From positions 62,001 to 126,000 of the forward strand of contig NW_001799017.1 in NCBI RefSeq assembly GCF_000165425.1: a stretch of 64,000 nucleotides of DNA, in the 5' to 3' direction. The notes below the pieces were generated by a model that did no database searches, was not told the origin of the DNA, and was given only the letters and a program-made list of their open reading frames with translations. The stretch comes from Paramecium tetraurelia. Its lineage: Eukaryota; Ciliophora; Oligohymenophorea; Peniculida; Parameciidae. A program made the translations under genes and the position numbers. Shown in pieces: positions 12,546 to 24,628 of this stretch (positions within the stretch are counted from its first letter, which is position 1; each line of letters opens with the position of its first letter).

Positions 12546-13793
12546 ATGAGTTCATAGAAAAAGGATTACAATATCACCCTTTCTTTCTTTGGAAAGTCAA
12601 CCTAAGTTACTATAGAAAAAAGTACTACAACCTTAGAACTTTACTAATTTTTAGAGGAAGCCTATCCATAGTATTCATCCATTGTATTATATTAGGGAGT
12701 TTGAAAAAGTAAAATACAAGAGTCTTAAATTCTTCTTGCCTGCTCAGAATAAATTTTTAAACATTAATCAGTCGACTTTAGAAACCGTTTTTGATAATTA
12801 CAACAATTATATAATGGAGTTGAAAGAAGATCTGCCTAGGAATGACTCTAATTGTTTTGCATCATCTAATGCAATTCCTAAAAAGCAAGTACAGACTGAA
12901 TAAGAGATCCAACAGAATTTCTAACCTTAAGACATCTAGCATTAATAGAATTAGTAAAATTAAATATATGCATAATAATGGGAATAACAATAATAACTCT
13001 ATAATTAGAATGTAATTTAAAACAACAATCAATAAAATTAATAATTCTAATATAATGATTAGACTCAATAACTGAATCAATAAGCATAAAATTAAGACTA
13101 TAATCAATAATAATTTTAATAATGGAGTATGCAATAAGATAATACAAATAATTAGAAGAATTAAAAAAAGTAAATTCAATATAATCATTTTTAGGACTCT
13201 CAGACTCCAATACAAAAATAATTAAATCCAATAAGTTGTTGATGAAACACTAACAGTAGATGAATTATATGCTCACTTTTATGATTAATTTAATATTGAA
13301 GGGGAAGTTAAATTGTTTTGGCAAGATTTGGAGTTATCTTGTTTGGAGCAATATGGAAGTATTTTTAACCAAGGAATTCAAAACGACTCCATAATTGAAT
13401 GCATAAGGTTTAATATTGATATAATTATTGAAATTTTTGATCGTCAGAGATAAGTGAGCCTCTAATAGAACAACCATTCATCTTTATCAACAATAAACGA
13501 AATCATATAAGTCATTTATATATACCTAGGGAAGACAGAGTACTTTATTTAATAATTCTAGAGAAACCATTAGTATAGAACTCTATCTCAGTAAAGACAA
13601 TTCTCCAATATAACAGCAGAATCAAAACAATTCATCAGCAACATAACTAAGTCAATCTTTTGAAAATGAATAACAAATAAGAGCCAATAAATATAATTGT
13701 ACCCTTAAAGAGTTGAATTTAATTGACAGCCCTCTAAAATTTAAGGCTAAAGTAAGGTATAATGGAGGATCAATAAAATCAATTTTAAATTGA
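12546..13793 (+). CDS. Protein with ubiquitin-like folds and Q/N-rich linker
   Basis: Residues 1-85 or so (ITLSFFGKSTQVTIEKSTTT, later FFLPAQNKFLNINQSTLE) have the strand-helix rhythm of a ubiquitin-like beta-grasp fold. A run of over 90 residues made mostly of Gln and Asn, with some Tyr, follows (about 12900-13160), then a second beta-grasp-like segment (VVDETLTVDELYAHFYDQF) and a short C-terminal region ending after NGGSIKSILN. Introns of 22, 25 and 26 nt fit. One junction, at about 13400-13445, could not be resolved: the downstream frame needs a shift that no standard intron provides, so a real frameshift is possible. Its N-terminal region matches the genes at 31983 and 34223, but it lacks their ADP-ribosyltransferase-like part. 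Confidence 0.55.
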
Positions 13794-13951
13794 TTTTTTT
13801 CAAGTATTTTATTTGATAACAAAAAAAATCTATTTTAATTTCTGAAAGTCTTTAAAGCAATTATTGAACTGAGTCTTCATGATTTAATTAAGAACTTTTA
13901 GGGAATCTGCATACTCTTCAGAATTCAAATACTTAAGTTTGTAAAATCTTC

Positions 13952-14254
13952 ATGAATCTGCTTTAAAAGTAAAATGGTTTTACTTGTTCCATTAAAATGC
14001 GTCAGTAAGTTCCATTATATGTATTATGCGTTGAATTAGCTGCATAAATTGTAAATCATACAAAATATCTGAAGTTGATGCTTGAAAATAAATTCCTGAA
14101 TTTGAAGTATGCAATCTATGAGATGGCTGCTCTAAAGCCACTCTGTTAAGAAGAAAGTATATAGGACTTATCTAAGAGTATCACCAGTGATGGCTCTCAA
14201 CTTAGAACTCTATTGAAAAGGGAGTTTAATTTTTTAAAGAAATCATTAACTTGA
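13952..14254 (+). CDS. Small ORF, about 100 residues, unknown
   Basis: An open ciliate-code frame from ATG (MNLLQKQNGF) to TGA with ordinary protein composition: a hydrophobic early stretch (LYVLCVELAAQIV) and a Lys/Ser-rich end. No intron is needed and no family was recognised. It sits between two plus-strand genes. The upstream limit could be different because another in-frame ATG follows 15 codons later. Confidence 0.4.
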
Positions 14255-14448
14255 AGTTTTAATAATGCTCGAATAGCACTGGATAGGATTATTTAAACTT
14301 GAAATAATGGATTTCATTAGGAAATCATATGCTTCTGATTTCTCAGAATAAAAATTACAACCTATAAAGAGTTAACATATTTCTAATCTATTCTCACTTA
14401 TTCAAGCATGTGTTTAAAAATGAATATTATAATTAAAATTATTATCAT

Positions 14449-15790
14449 ATGATTCATAATTCGAATAGAAATCCAATCACAGATCCTTATTCTTTAGAGG
14501 ATCAATTAGCAAGAGAATTGCAAAAACGAAAAGTTGAAGAGGAGAAAAGGAGAAGAGAAATTGAAAGAATTTGCGCTGAGAGTGAGGAAATCAAACTACT
14601 TAAATAAAAAGTTTAGACTGCATATGTGACCAAAGAGAGAACTTAATAATTGGCTGAATAATAGTTGAGAAGAATTTAAGAGTTGGTATATATAGTCAGT
14701 TATATTTTCAAAATAGAAATAAGAAAGTGAAATAGAAGCAGCGATTCTTGAAAAGTTGAAAAGAGAACAAGAGGAAGAAAGATCCAAAGAGAAATTTAGA
14801 CTCCAATAAAGACTAGAGGGGAAATATGTATTTGAATTCATCATCATCAATAGACATTATAAAAATAAATGAAAGAACATGAGCAATTAAGAGATGAAGC
14901 TAGAGAATAATACATTTATGAGAAGGAACAAGTTAATAGAGTCATTCACTAATTAATTAATGAGGATCGCAAGTTTTTAGAGGATTAGGCAAAAAAGAAG
15001 AAAATTGCTTTCTCAGACATGTAAAATGCTTTAAGAGAAAAGGCAGAATTGATATTTAGAATGAAATAACGAGAAAGAGAGGAGAATCAGAAATATTTGG
15101 ATTTTATAAAAGAAAAGGATAGATAGGCTCATGAAATTAAGGTGAAAAAATAAGAAGAAAATGCAGCTAAGTATAAGTTTTTACAATTTCTTTAGAGATA
15201 AGATATTTCAAAAATTGAAGGAAGAGGAGGAAAGAAGAAGATAAGAAGCAGAATTATTGACTGAACTTAGATTTCAACTCTATCAAGAATAATATGATGC
15301 TTAGTAGAGATAAAAAGATATTGATGAAGCTAATAAGAGAGAATTTCAAAAAAGAGAGATGTAGTAGGCTGAACAAGAAGCAAGATTAAAAAAGTAAAGA
15401 TAGAAGGAGGAAGAATAATAGATGGAAAGAGATTTCAGAGATCAAATGATGAGAAAGTTTGCTGAAGATGATAAACTTGAATAATTAGGATAATAAAAAC
15501 GAAGAATGAAGGAAATAGAACATAAAAGAGAAGTTGAAAGATTATGGCAATAGAAATTGGAAATGTATTAAATGGAAAAGCAGAAAGAACTTGAATAACT
15601 AGAAAGATAAAGAAGAGAAGAGGCTTATAAATAATTAGTGGTAGAGGAGGAAAAAAATCGTATTCTTCAAGAACATTTACAATAAGTTGGAGAATTCATT
15701 CCAAAAGGACTCCTATTAAAATAAGGAGATTCTCAATTTATTAAGTAAGGATAATCAAATGCAAGTTATTAATCTGGTTTTAGAATATGA
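14449..15790 (+). CDS. MNS1-like ciliary coiled-coil protein (TPH domain)
   Basis: Three introns (31, 26, 25 nt) give 419 codons. After a short head the whole protein is a highly charged Glu/Lys/Arg/Gln helix, as in the trichohyalin-plectin-homology domain proteins of cilia. The end, EEEKNRILQEHLQQVGEFIP then KGLL, matches the conserved end of meiosis-specific nuclear structural protein 1 (MNS1), where leucine-rich helix is followed by a G-x-x-PKG motif. MNS1 is a microtubule inner protein of motile axonemes, fitting a ciliate. CFAP53 and trichoplein are related alternatives. Confidence 0.65.
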
Positions 15791-15991
15791 AATTATAAAT
15801 TTTAAATATTTACAATATAAACATATAAGATTTTGTTAAAATAATCATTTTTATTACATTTTAATCTTCTTATATTGTAGATGTGATAAATTTATAATTT
15901 AATTGGAAAGTTAAAATTAGAGTAAATATTGTAGAAGAATATATGATTATGATAAAATCTAATAGATTTATTAAACATATCCTTTTCCAAC

Positions 15992-17560
15992 TCAACAAAG
16001 TATATTATAATCAAATTATTATATTAACATAGGACCAGAGCTTTATATTTAAAATTCGTTAATTTCAGGGATTTAATCATATCCTAGACCGTTGTTGTAG
16101 ATCATTGTTTTTTGAAGAGCTTTTTTGAGCATACCTTTAGAATAAATACTATAAATACTTAGATTTATGTAAAAGTGCTCTCTCTTGCTTTTTACGAAAG
16201 CAATTGCTTGATCTAAGGGAATTTGTAAGACAGATGCCAAATATATCACTGCAAGTGAGGGTGCTCTTCCAATTCCTGAAGTACAATGAATGTACACAAA
16301 TTCATACTGGTTAATTAGTTTTTTGAGAATTTATACTGCTTTAGTTATTTTTTTTTCAAAATCTTAGGGATCCATATCAAAGATTTCAAAGTTCTTCATA
16401 TAAATATTGTGTTTCTTATAACTAGCTAATATTTCATCCCAATCTACTCCTCGGTGATAGACATCCAATCTTGTTTGTAGATTTAGGACAGCTCTGATTC
16501 CATAGTTACTCAAGTTGATTATATCTTATTCATTTTATGGATAAGGACCTATAATAATGTTTTCATTTATTTGAGTGATGGAGAATTGAACAACGAAGTT
16601 CCAATCCAGTTTGTTCAGTCTTCCAAAGGACTCATAGTAAAAAAACGAAGGTTCCTTATCCGAAAATGAATAACCCATACTAGTTTCTTTGTTAGATTTT
16701 TGTTGCTTTTCTGAACAAAATGATCCATTTTTTTTATTGTGATGTCTCAAATGTTAACAGGCAGTCAACAATTGAGTTTTGATTTTGATTGGAGATTTGG
16801 CATACTGATCCTGAACTTATCGAAAGGATCTGAGATCGCTTGACTTCAAAAATCTTCCATTGCCTCTTTCCCATATCATTGAACCCGTGTCATCATTCCT
16901 AATGACGTAAAAATATCGGAATGAGAAATTCATTGAGTCTACGATGAAGGAGATGGACCATTGTTACACTGACTCCCCGTTTACTAATGTTACTGAATCA
17001 AAAATTACATATGTCTATTTTGGTTTATTATTTCATTAGTACTGGGTGAATCCATTAGCCCAATTACTCAATACTGCCTATAACCATCATTCTTTGTTTT
17101 TCAGGTAAGTTGTAATTTAATTTCAATTTAATTGTTCTATACCCCCAATATTCACCTTTAATAATTAATTATAGTAAATACAATTAAAATATTCAGACTT
17201 TGTCTCATTCTAAATCATATGGTTGGTGATTACTCTATTTTCTCCAGGTTCCCATAGTATATCATTCATAGTGGGATAATCGTAATTGTTAACTATGAAT
17301 TTGTACTCAATTTTGGAATATTTAGATCGATCTATTTTTATACATATTGTCCATTCATCATTCTTTTTTAAATATTATTCAAATAATACCTCATTCCATT
17401 ATAGTCGTAGTCCTTTAGTAGGAACCCAATTGCCAAGAATACTGCAATCTCCTACAATATAAATTGCTCTTCCAGGTTGAGTGTGATAATGAATTTTGAA
17501 ATACACCTTAAAATATGGTATTGGAAGCGTTGCAGTTGTAGATATTGATTGCTTTTTCAT
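15992..17560 (-). CDS. Laforin-like glycogen phosphatase with two CBM20 modules
   Basis: Two introns (26, 25 nt) give 505 codons. Residues about 12-125 form a starch-binding CBM20 module (VYFKIHYHTQPGRAIYIVGD, then LGNWVPTKGLRLQWNE). A second CBM20-like module follows (IKLKLNYNLPEKQRMMVIGS, LGQWIHP). The C-terminal third is a dual-specificity phosphatase with an intact loop HCTSGIGRAP and an upstream Asp-containing loop (EIFDMDPQDFEKK). CBM20 plus this phosphatase is the laforin architecture; laforin dephosphorylates glycogen or amylopectin. Orthologues are known from red-algal-lineage protists that store insoluble glucan, Paramecium among them. Two modules rather than one is notable. SEX4/LSF2-type glucan phosphatases are the closest alternative, but their binding module is C-terminal. 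Confidence 0.8.
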
Positions 17561-17639
17561 TTAATATTTCTTTTGAAAATTAATTTATTATATAATCAAA
17601 ATCAATCTAGCTCTTCGTCGTAAAATCTAGAAAATTAAA

Positions 17640-17960
17640 GGAAATAGCTTAAACAATGTGTGGAGAATGTAAACCTTTAATTTCTAAAACAAGGAGTGGC
17701 TAGCTCCATATACTTGGAATTTTTAAATTTCTTCTTCAATTAAATCCTGAAATTAAGATTATATTTCATAACTCATTTTCATGATTCGTACTTAATTTGT
17801 TCCCTTAGTGATAATATATAATCTATTTTCATAATTATTAAATTCGAACTTTAATAAAGCATTTTATAAATTCCATCTTGTATAATATTCTTAAAATGTA
17901 ATTTCAAATAAGTAAATAATAAAGGCGATATCATTTCAAAACGAATAATAATCAAATAAA
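17640..17960 (-). pseudogene. Possible gene remnant with in-frame TGA
   Basis: A minus-strand frame reads like protein (YYTRWNLQNALLKFEF, NYENRLYIITKGTNQVRIM, then FQDLIEEEIQKFQ) with strand-rich spacing recalling a PH or GRAM-type domain. It has an in-frame TGA about 20 codons after the only upstream ATG, and no intron was found to remove it. It lies between the kinase gene and the laforin-like gene. Decayed gene is the preferred reading. Confidence 0.3.
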
Positions 17961-18071
17961 CAAATGACTGATGTGTCGCAAAAAATAAAAATATTGTTCA
18001 TTAAAATATAAATTCTGATTTTTTAAGTAAGTACCTAAGATGAAGATATAAATCTAAATATTTATCATAAA

Positions 18072-19607
18072 TCATTCAGTTTTCAATCTTCCTTTAGTAG
18101 GTTAAAGAAATTCAATAATAGTATGAGGAGCTATTCTTTTATCAGGATCAATAGTAAGCATTTCTCGAAGTAAGAGTCTAATTTCTAAATCAACTTTAAT
18201 TCCTGTTAATAAGCAAAATAGCAATACCTGAATAATTATTGTCCAGATAATAGTCTAAATTTTTGACCACATGAATTTGTTTGTTTATAATTTAATCAAA
18301 AGCCCTATTCTTAACAGCAAATAAGCCTTGCTCAATTACTTCCTTATTGTGATGCTTTACAATGATTTTATTGTTCAACCAGAGAGGAATCCCATAAACA
18401 ATTTCTAAAATTACACAACCTAATGACCATATGTCTATAACCCAAGGTTTATAGTAATTTTGTAAGACTTTGAATAGTTTTACATCATAATCCTTGCCAT
18501 TTTCATAGAGGACGTAATTTAGGATTTCTGGAGACATATATTCAGGAGTCGCCATAGAGAACTGGGAGAGATCATCAAATATGAAACTACTCCCATAATC
18601 GATCAATTTGGTTTAGGTAATTTGATAAGATCCATTAAGACATTTAGATTTTTTAATGAGTATGTTTTCTGTTTTAAGATCGCAATGGACAATCCGTTAT
18701 TCAGTTAATAATATTAAAGCATGAGCGACATCTTTGATTATCCTCTTTAAAATATTGAGATCTTATTTTAAACTTATGTATAATGGTTTTTAGATCATCT
18801 TGAATATTGACATGATTAATTACTTTGTATACAATTTCATTTTTAATTTGTTATCCTTTCAACTCATACAGAGTATTTTTCAGATTCTCTCCACATACCT
18901 CTGTGAAAATCCAGGTATCAGTACTTCCGATTTCAAATCCCAAATATTATACTAGACTTTTGATTCCTAAGGTTGACTTGAGTTAAGGTTTTGGAATCCC
19001 ATTGTCAAAAAAATGAGATCCAAACCAAATTTCACGGAGGTAAGTTTGATTTGTGGTGGATTATTTAATTTATTTAATTGCAACCCTCATTTTGGTAGTT
19101 TTATGTTCTCCCAGCCAAACCAAGGAGAAGCCACCCTTCCCAAGAAGTTTAATCTTTTGAAACTGCAAAGGGAAATTATCAGGACCTGTATCATCCTCAA
19201 GGGAATGCTTCTGACTACTACTTTTCTGTCTTTTACTAGTGTTATTAAGAATATTGTTTTTTCTATCTGCACTTTTAGTAGATGTGAATGCATTGCTGAA
19301 TGATCTAGATTTAGATTATTTATTAGTAATGTAGGAGTCTAAATATAAGTAATCATCTAATGTGTCCATTCCTTATTCTGTTTTCTAAGTTAACCAATAT
19401 CATTACGAGTCTTTTGCTAACGGATTTCTTTTTGCTATTCATCATACTCACTATCGCTTCCTTTTCGAATTAATCAATTTTGCTAGATAACTATGGTCGT
19501 GGTCTGTCCTTCTTTGCTTTCTCAATCGAGCTCTAACGCATTTATGGCTTTGTTCTCCCATTGTGAGGACTCTGATTCTTCGTTTTAAAAAAACTATTAT
19601 AAAGCAT
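18072..19607 (-). CDS. Serine/threonine protein kinase, CMGC-like
   Basis: Three introns (22, 25, 25 nt) give 487 codons. A basic, Ser-rich head of about 130 residues precedes the kinase domain: glycine loop LGKGGFSLVWLGEH, VAIKQIK lysine, catalytic loop HCDLKTEN (Cys for Arg in HRD), and IDYGSSF in place of DFG with the metal-binding Asp kept. Then come ATPEYMSPEIL and DIWSLGCVILEIVYG. The Cys in HCDLK and the DYGS form are shared with SRPK and DYRK kinases, so the enzyme is probably active. An insert after the APE motif (around YENGKDYDVKLFK) is unusual. The gene ends GRLKTE then TGA. Confidence 0.8.
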
Positions 19608-19794
19608 AAATTAATTAGAATTAAACCCATATTATTTCGTGGATGTTCTAACTATATAATTATTTATAATCAATTCATTCACAATAATTATGATGACTTT
19701 AAACGCTTCGACATGAATATAATGATATAACACTTCCCGACTGAAATATATTTTTATTTTCAACTCCCTTAGAATACATCAATGCCAGTAATAA

Positions 19795-20811
19795 TCATAA
19801 TCCAGTTTGCTTCAAGCCCCACTAATCCAAGCCATCTCCAGTATTATCTACAGCCCGACAATCCACTACATCATGGATAGGCTTCAAGTAGTCCTGCATC
19901 AGTTTAGCACTCTAAGCCTTCTCCCTTTCATTACTGGCTGTATACAGAATCTTGGCATTCTAAATCTTGCTTATGATAAATTACTCATCAAAAAACTGTC
20001 TATTTTAAGTATAAAACCAATACTTTTGATTGAAATTCAAATTCTGAATGAATGTATGAATACTTGTCTTTGCCCATTAATATTTGAATTGATTTACCAA
20101 CACTTCCAGGCAATTTAACACATATTATTATCTTTATTTCATATGAAACTCTTTGTTATTATACTATAAATGAATAATATTACTAGAAACTATTCAAAAT
20201 CATACAGAATTTCATATTCATATGTTTCGATTTATTACAATGAGTTTTGTTATTCAATATCAACAAGTTCCAACATTTAGGCAGTATTTAAATCATCTAT
20301 AATTTTCTTGAATTCCTTCAGTGCGTTGTTAAATTAAAAGGTTTTAATATTCAATTGAATTTTTAGTATTTCTATAATTTAAATGTGCTTAGGAAGTTAA
20401 CAGAGTTCAAAAATTTCAATAACCAATTGATCACATTCATGTTACTTCAATTGATACTTTGTGATTGACAAACAATAAAGGATCTACAATAAATGATAAT
20501 CATAGAATTTGTTTTTAAATTCCTTAATTAGTAACTTAATTTTATTCAAAGCTGTGAATATTTTATTATCATTAGTTAGATATTTGAGTACTAAGCACAT
20601 AGCTTATTAGCAACTCATCTATTCTTTTTATGAACTCTCTTCTGCTTTCACTTTTTTGTTCTAATCTCCATAAATCTATTTCTCCACTTGATGCAATTGT
20701 TAACCCTACTTAACTTATTAATTTACTTTAGTCTTTTTGAAAAGTTGTTTGTCCAAAACTCTCTCTGCTTCCGTTCTGCAGTATTGCTCCCTATCAGTTC
20801 CTCATTTCGAT
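19795..20811 (-). CDS. Hypothetical helical protein, 5' end unresolved
   Basis: Two candidate introns (20 nt at about 20168 and 28 nt at about 20000), plus one 20-nt GTATTCATAC intron, join two long open stretches into one frame ending GLKQTGL then TGA. The protein is mostly helical and Gln/Lys-rich; segments such as DQLVIEIFELCQLPKH and NALKEFKKIIDDLNT suggest TPR-like pairs. No in-frame ATG was found between the upstream TGA (20812-20814) and the body of the frame, so a first exon may be missing. No family was assigned. Confidence 0.5.
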
Positions 20812-20904
20812 TATTATTCTTATTCAAAAAATATATATTATAAACTTAGAGTAAAATAATCAAGCAAATTTAATAAAGATATAAATAATTTATTAGAATA
20901 ACAA

Positions 20905-22030
20905 ATGTCCCCATTACCAGAACCAAACAATAATGGAATTCAAACACCTGAGAATAGAGAAGTAAATTTAACACTAAATGTTAGGCCTACAGATTTATTT
21001 ACAAGAACAAGGAATATGATTTTACAGAATATGTTCCTAAACACCCTGCAGGAAGAAGTTTCTTTGATAAAATGAAAGATGAGAAATAAGACATTACCGA
21101 ATATTTTAGGTACAATTATCCCTATATTTTAGCTGTCTACATTCAAAAAAGGCATTGAAAATATTAAAGTCCTAAAAAGTTGTGCGTACTGATCTTAAGG
21201 AATCAGAAGACAGCAAACGTTATTCTCATATCAAGAAGTAAGTCAAAGATCTTTTCTAACCAGATTGGACCATTGAAATCCTTCTCCTCGTAGCATTGAG
21301 TCTTGGATTATATCTTGGTGTCACAACTGATTGGTACATAGCCATACCGACAATTGCACTAACTTAGATAGTGGCTGGGTATTTATATGTATCATATATC
21401 ACTTAGATGGTAAGGCCATTCCACCAATCATAATCGACATCCATTGTTGTATAAGTTCTCCATTCCCTATGGTATCCTCCATGGCTTCTCCGCAGACTGG
21501 TGGTAATTCAAACATAATAACCATCATATCTTCACTAACAGAATTGGAAAGGATGATGACATCGATCACACATATTAAATGTGGTAATACGGATTCCTCT
21601 ATTTAAAATGGAAGGTTGATTCAGTCATTGCATCCTATAATAAAATTGACATTCTCTACGTGTTGATGCATCAAGTTATTGTATTCTAATAAAAAATTTG
21701 GATCTATTTGGTTGCACAATATATCGCAGGATTCTTCAGTGCATGCATTCTCATTGGAAATCATGAAAGAGAATATAAATTCTACAAAAAGATTGACAAG
21801 CCATTCATTGAACATTAAATCATCACCTCCAGAAATTATGACTGGACAGGTATTTTAATTAAATCTATATAGATTGGTTATCCAATTTGATAATGGGAGG
21901 CATGCAATTCTAAACAGAACATCATTTATTTCCTCAAATCCCATTTTATAGATTGCCTCATGCAGCCAAAATTATTAACAGAGAATTGAATAAATTTGGA
22001 TATAAAATTCGTGTGGATAAGATATTGTGA
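20905..22030 (+). CDS. Cytochrome b5-fused front-end fatty acid desaturase
   Basis: Four introns (23, 23, 28, 23 nt) give 342 codons. The N-terminal part carries a short cytochrome b5-like segment with the haem-ligand context EYVPKHPAGRSFF. Two hydrophobic segments follow (EILLLVALSLGLYLGV and IAIPTIALTQIVAGW). Three histidine boxes are complete: GHSTNHNRH, FKHNNHH and QTEHH. The Gln in the third box and the b5 fusion mark the front-end (delta-5/6 class) desaturases, which insert double bonds towards the carboxyl end of acyl chains in the ER. The b5 part looks shorter than usual. Regiospecificity cannot be told from sequence. Confidence 0.88.
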
Positions 22031-22834
22031 TATATTTTTATTAAAATAAATAAAATTTGAAAATTTATATTCAAATATAGTCTAATGATTCAATTTAGTA
22101 ATTCTCTCTACTCTTCAGTTCATTTGAAATAAAATACATTTTAACCATAATCCTATAATTTTTATTGATTATTTTTAAATACTAATAATAATAAAAGATT
22201 CTTATCAAGTTGCATCATATTCATTTTCCTAAAATGTAGTCTTACTTTTGCCTTTATTAGTTATCCAAAAAATCATTAAACTCCAAATACTAGTCAACAA
22301 ATTAATTGCATAATTCATTTTTTACTACTGTTTAGTAAATTAGAGATTTTTTAAAAAGTTGATTATTATATATTTAAAATCTAATATCAATAAAATTTTA
22401 CTTCTTTAAAATTAAATTATAATTTTTATTTCATATTAATTAAGTTTATCGTTTTATTTATGAAGTGTTGCATGATCTAAAACAACTGTTTTTTTAATGA
22501 TAGCAATGCTTATGAGACTTTCTAGATACATAGATACTATCTAATTTATTATTCATACTTATCTTTATTTGTTAATAGATATTTCTAATTGATAAAATAA
22601 TTGTTATATTAATGTTGATTTTAAGTTTTTGATCAAAAATTATCCAATCCTGATTAGAAAATCTGTAATTTATAACTTATTTCATCTAAAAATTTATTGT
22701 TTAGAATCAAAAAACCATAAAAAAATTTATAAATTTGATTTTGGAAATTACACTATTTTGTGGGGAGTATAATAATTCTAGATTTAAGAGACTCTGTTAA
22801 TAAATATAAAATAGACTATTTATATAGTTTAATG
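22031..22834. other. Intergenic, no gene seen (0.8 kb)
   Basis: AT-rich spacer between convergent genes (the desaturase on plus, the Myb gene on minus). No frame over about 50 codons with protein-like content was found on either strand. Confidence 0.6.
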
Positions 22835-23987
22835 TCAATCTTTTTTAGTTTTCTTAAGATTCAAATATCGAACTTCATTTTCTTCATCTAAATCGTTATA
22901 AAAAGTAAATGATTATTTTCTACTTTTTTATCCTTCTGCCTCTTACTATACATCAGGTATTTAGGGATGAGAATCTTTTTAGGCTTCTTTTTCCGATTTT
23001 GGTACATTTATTAAATCAGATAAACTCAATTTTCTGTTGTTTAAATACTTTGAAATTTTTACCCTGGGTTATTATGAGATATTGAATACATGATAAAATG
23101 AAAGAAGGACTCGTCATTTCCTGGTCTTGATTCTTCACTTAATTTGTGATCAGAATTTGTAGGGTTATTTTTTTCTTGCTGCATTGATTACTGTTGTATT
23201 TATTATTCATCATTTTGATCAATTTGTTCAATTTCTGAAATAGACTTATAAGCATTTTGAATCTATTGGAGAGCCATGATCTATCCCTTTTCCTTATGTA
23301 GATTGCATATTTCTTTCAGAAGTTCATCTGGTATTTGAGACATATCTGATACATCTTAGAGTTTTTTTTGTATTTTCAATTATTATTACCAATATAATGT
23401 GACTTATTCCTTAGTGGGATTATATATTTGTTATTCAGGCAAATTGAGGTCTAGGATACCCTATTGCAATTGGGCTTTGATTTATTATTATTGTTGATTA
23501 GACTCCGCCTACATAGACTCTGCGTTTAATTGGATTTCATCTTCGGATACATCTAAAAATAAATATATAAAATATAAGTGCATACCCATAATAGAGTTAT
23601 TCTTCTATTTTATTTACATTTATTCATCTTCAGAATATTAATGGAACATCTTATTCACAAAGATTTCTTTAATCTCGGAACTCTTCAGTCCATTAATTTG
23701 TTTGTGAAATTCTTTCTCCAAACGATTGAAAAATTTCTGAGCATGAGACCTGAAGTAGTTATCATTTGTTAAGATACCTTATTTATGCTCCACTTCTTGT
23801 ACCAACATATTCTTCTACTTTCTTCCAATTCTTTCCATGTAAACTCAATGCTTCAACAAATCTCTGATGTTCTTCCTTAACCCACCTACCTTATACTACT
23901 TCACCCTATACTATCTCTTAATTTGATAATTGCTACTTCACTATCATCCAAAGATTTAGATTACTTCCTTTTATTAAGTTAAGCCAT
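22835..23987 (-). CDS. SHAQKF-type single-Myb DNA-binding protein
   Basis: Four introns (22, 28, 33, 29 nt) give 346 codons. Residues about 32-85 form one Myb/SANT repeat with the regularly spaced Trp residues (RWVKEEHQRFVEAL, HGKNWKKVEEYVGTRSGAQI) ending in SHAQKFFNRL. This SHAQKF signature is typical of the 1R-Myb proteins of plants and protists that bind DNA as a single repeat. The rest is Gln-rich and acidic with a possible coiled coil, and ends in a basic stretch (LNLKKTKKD). It is likely a nuclear transcription regulator; targets are unknown. Confidence 0.88.
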
Positions 23988-24628
23988 ATTAATTAATTTT
24001 ATTAAAATTGAATTCAAACATTTCTAAACCATAAATTAAAAGATGATCAATTCAGACAATAGAAACCACACAATCTGGAAGTTCTTCAAATATGACTATT
24101 CTTGATAGTTATTGTCTACTCACACTGAATTGACTACAGGAAGGTGATTAAATAAGAGATGGCTGATAAAAACACATGAATATAAAATAACTTCTCATCC
24201 CATTAGAAATAATCATAACAAGAATCTACATGGATAAATCAGACAATAGGTGTCAGTCATTGATTAATATTATAAATATAGTTATATTAGAAACTCAACC
24301 TTATATAACCATTTGGTTAGATAAACTTCTTGAGATATTTGTTTCTTTTGATAACTAATAATAATTATTGTAATTTAAGCACATTAAGCATGCTTAACTA
24401 AATGATTGCAGCTTAATTTTACTCAAACAGTGTTTAGAAAGACAATAAATTATATAATGCATTTTTGATTGTCTTAAGAAACTGCTAAATTTAGAATTAT
24501 TGATATTTTATTGCAATTCAAAAATTAATTTAAGATTTGATAAATGATTGTATCTAGATTCAAACTAAGGATGATATCTTCAATTAAAATATTCATGGCA
24601 AGTAAATACAAATAATTAATCATACTGA
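23988..24628. other. Intergenic, no gene seen (0.64 kb)
   Basis: AT-rich spacer between two minus-strand genes. No convincing frame or joined exons were found. Confidence 0.55.

Noticed and set aside
12862-13231. Two standard-code minus-strand frames of 117 codons
   Set aside because: They are antisense shadows of the Gln/Asn-rich linker; translation is a Leu/Ile repeat without protein character.
19795-20150. Resemblance to the N-terminal domain of cyclase-associated protein
   Set aside because: The match (TASNEREKAQSAKLMQDYL) is short, and the frame continues upstream into an unrelated helical protein; the conserved core of CAP is missing.
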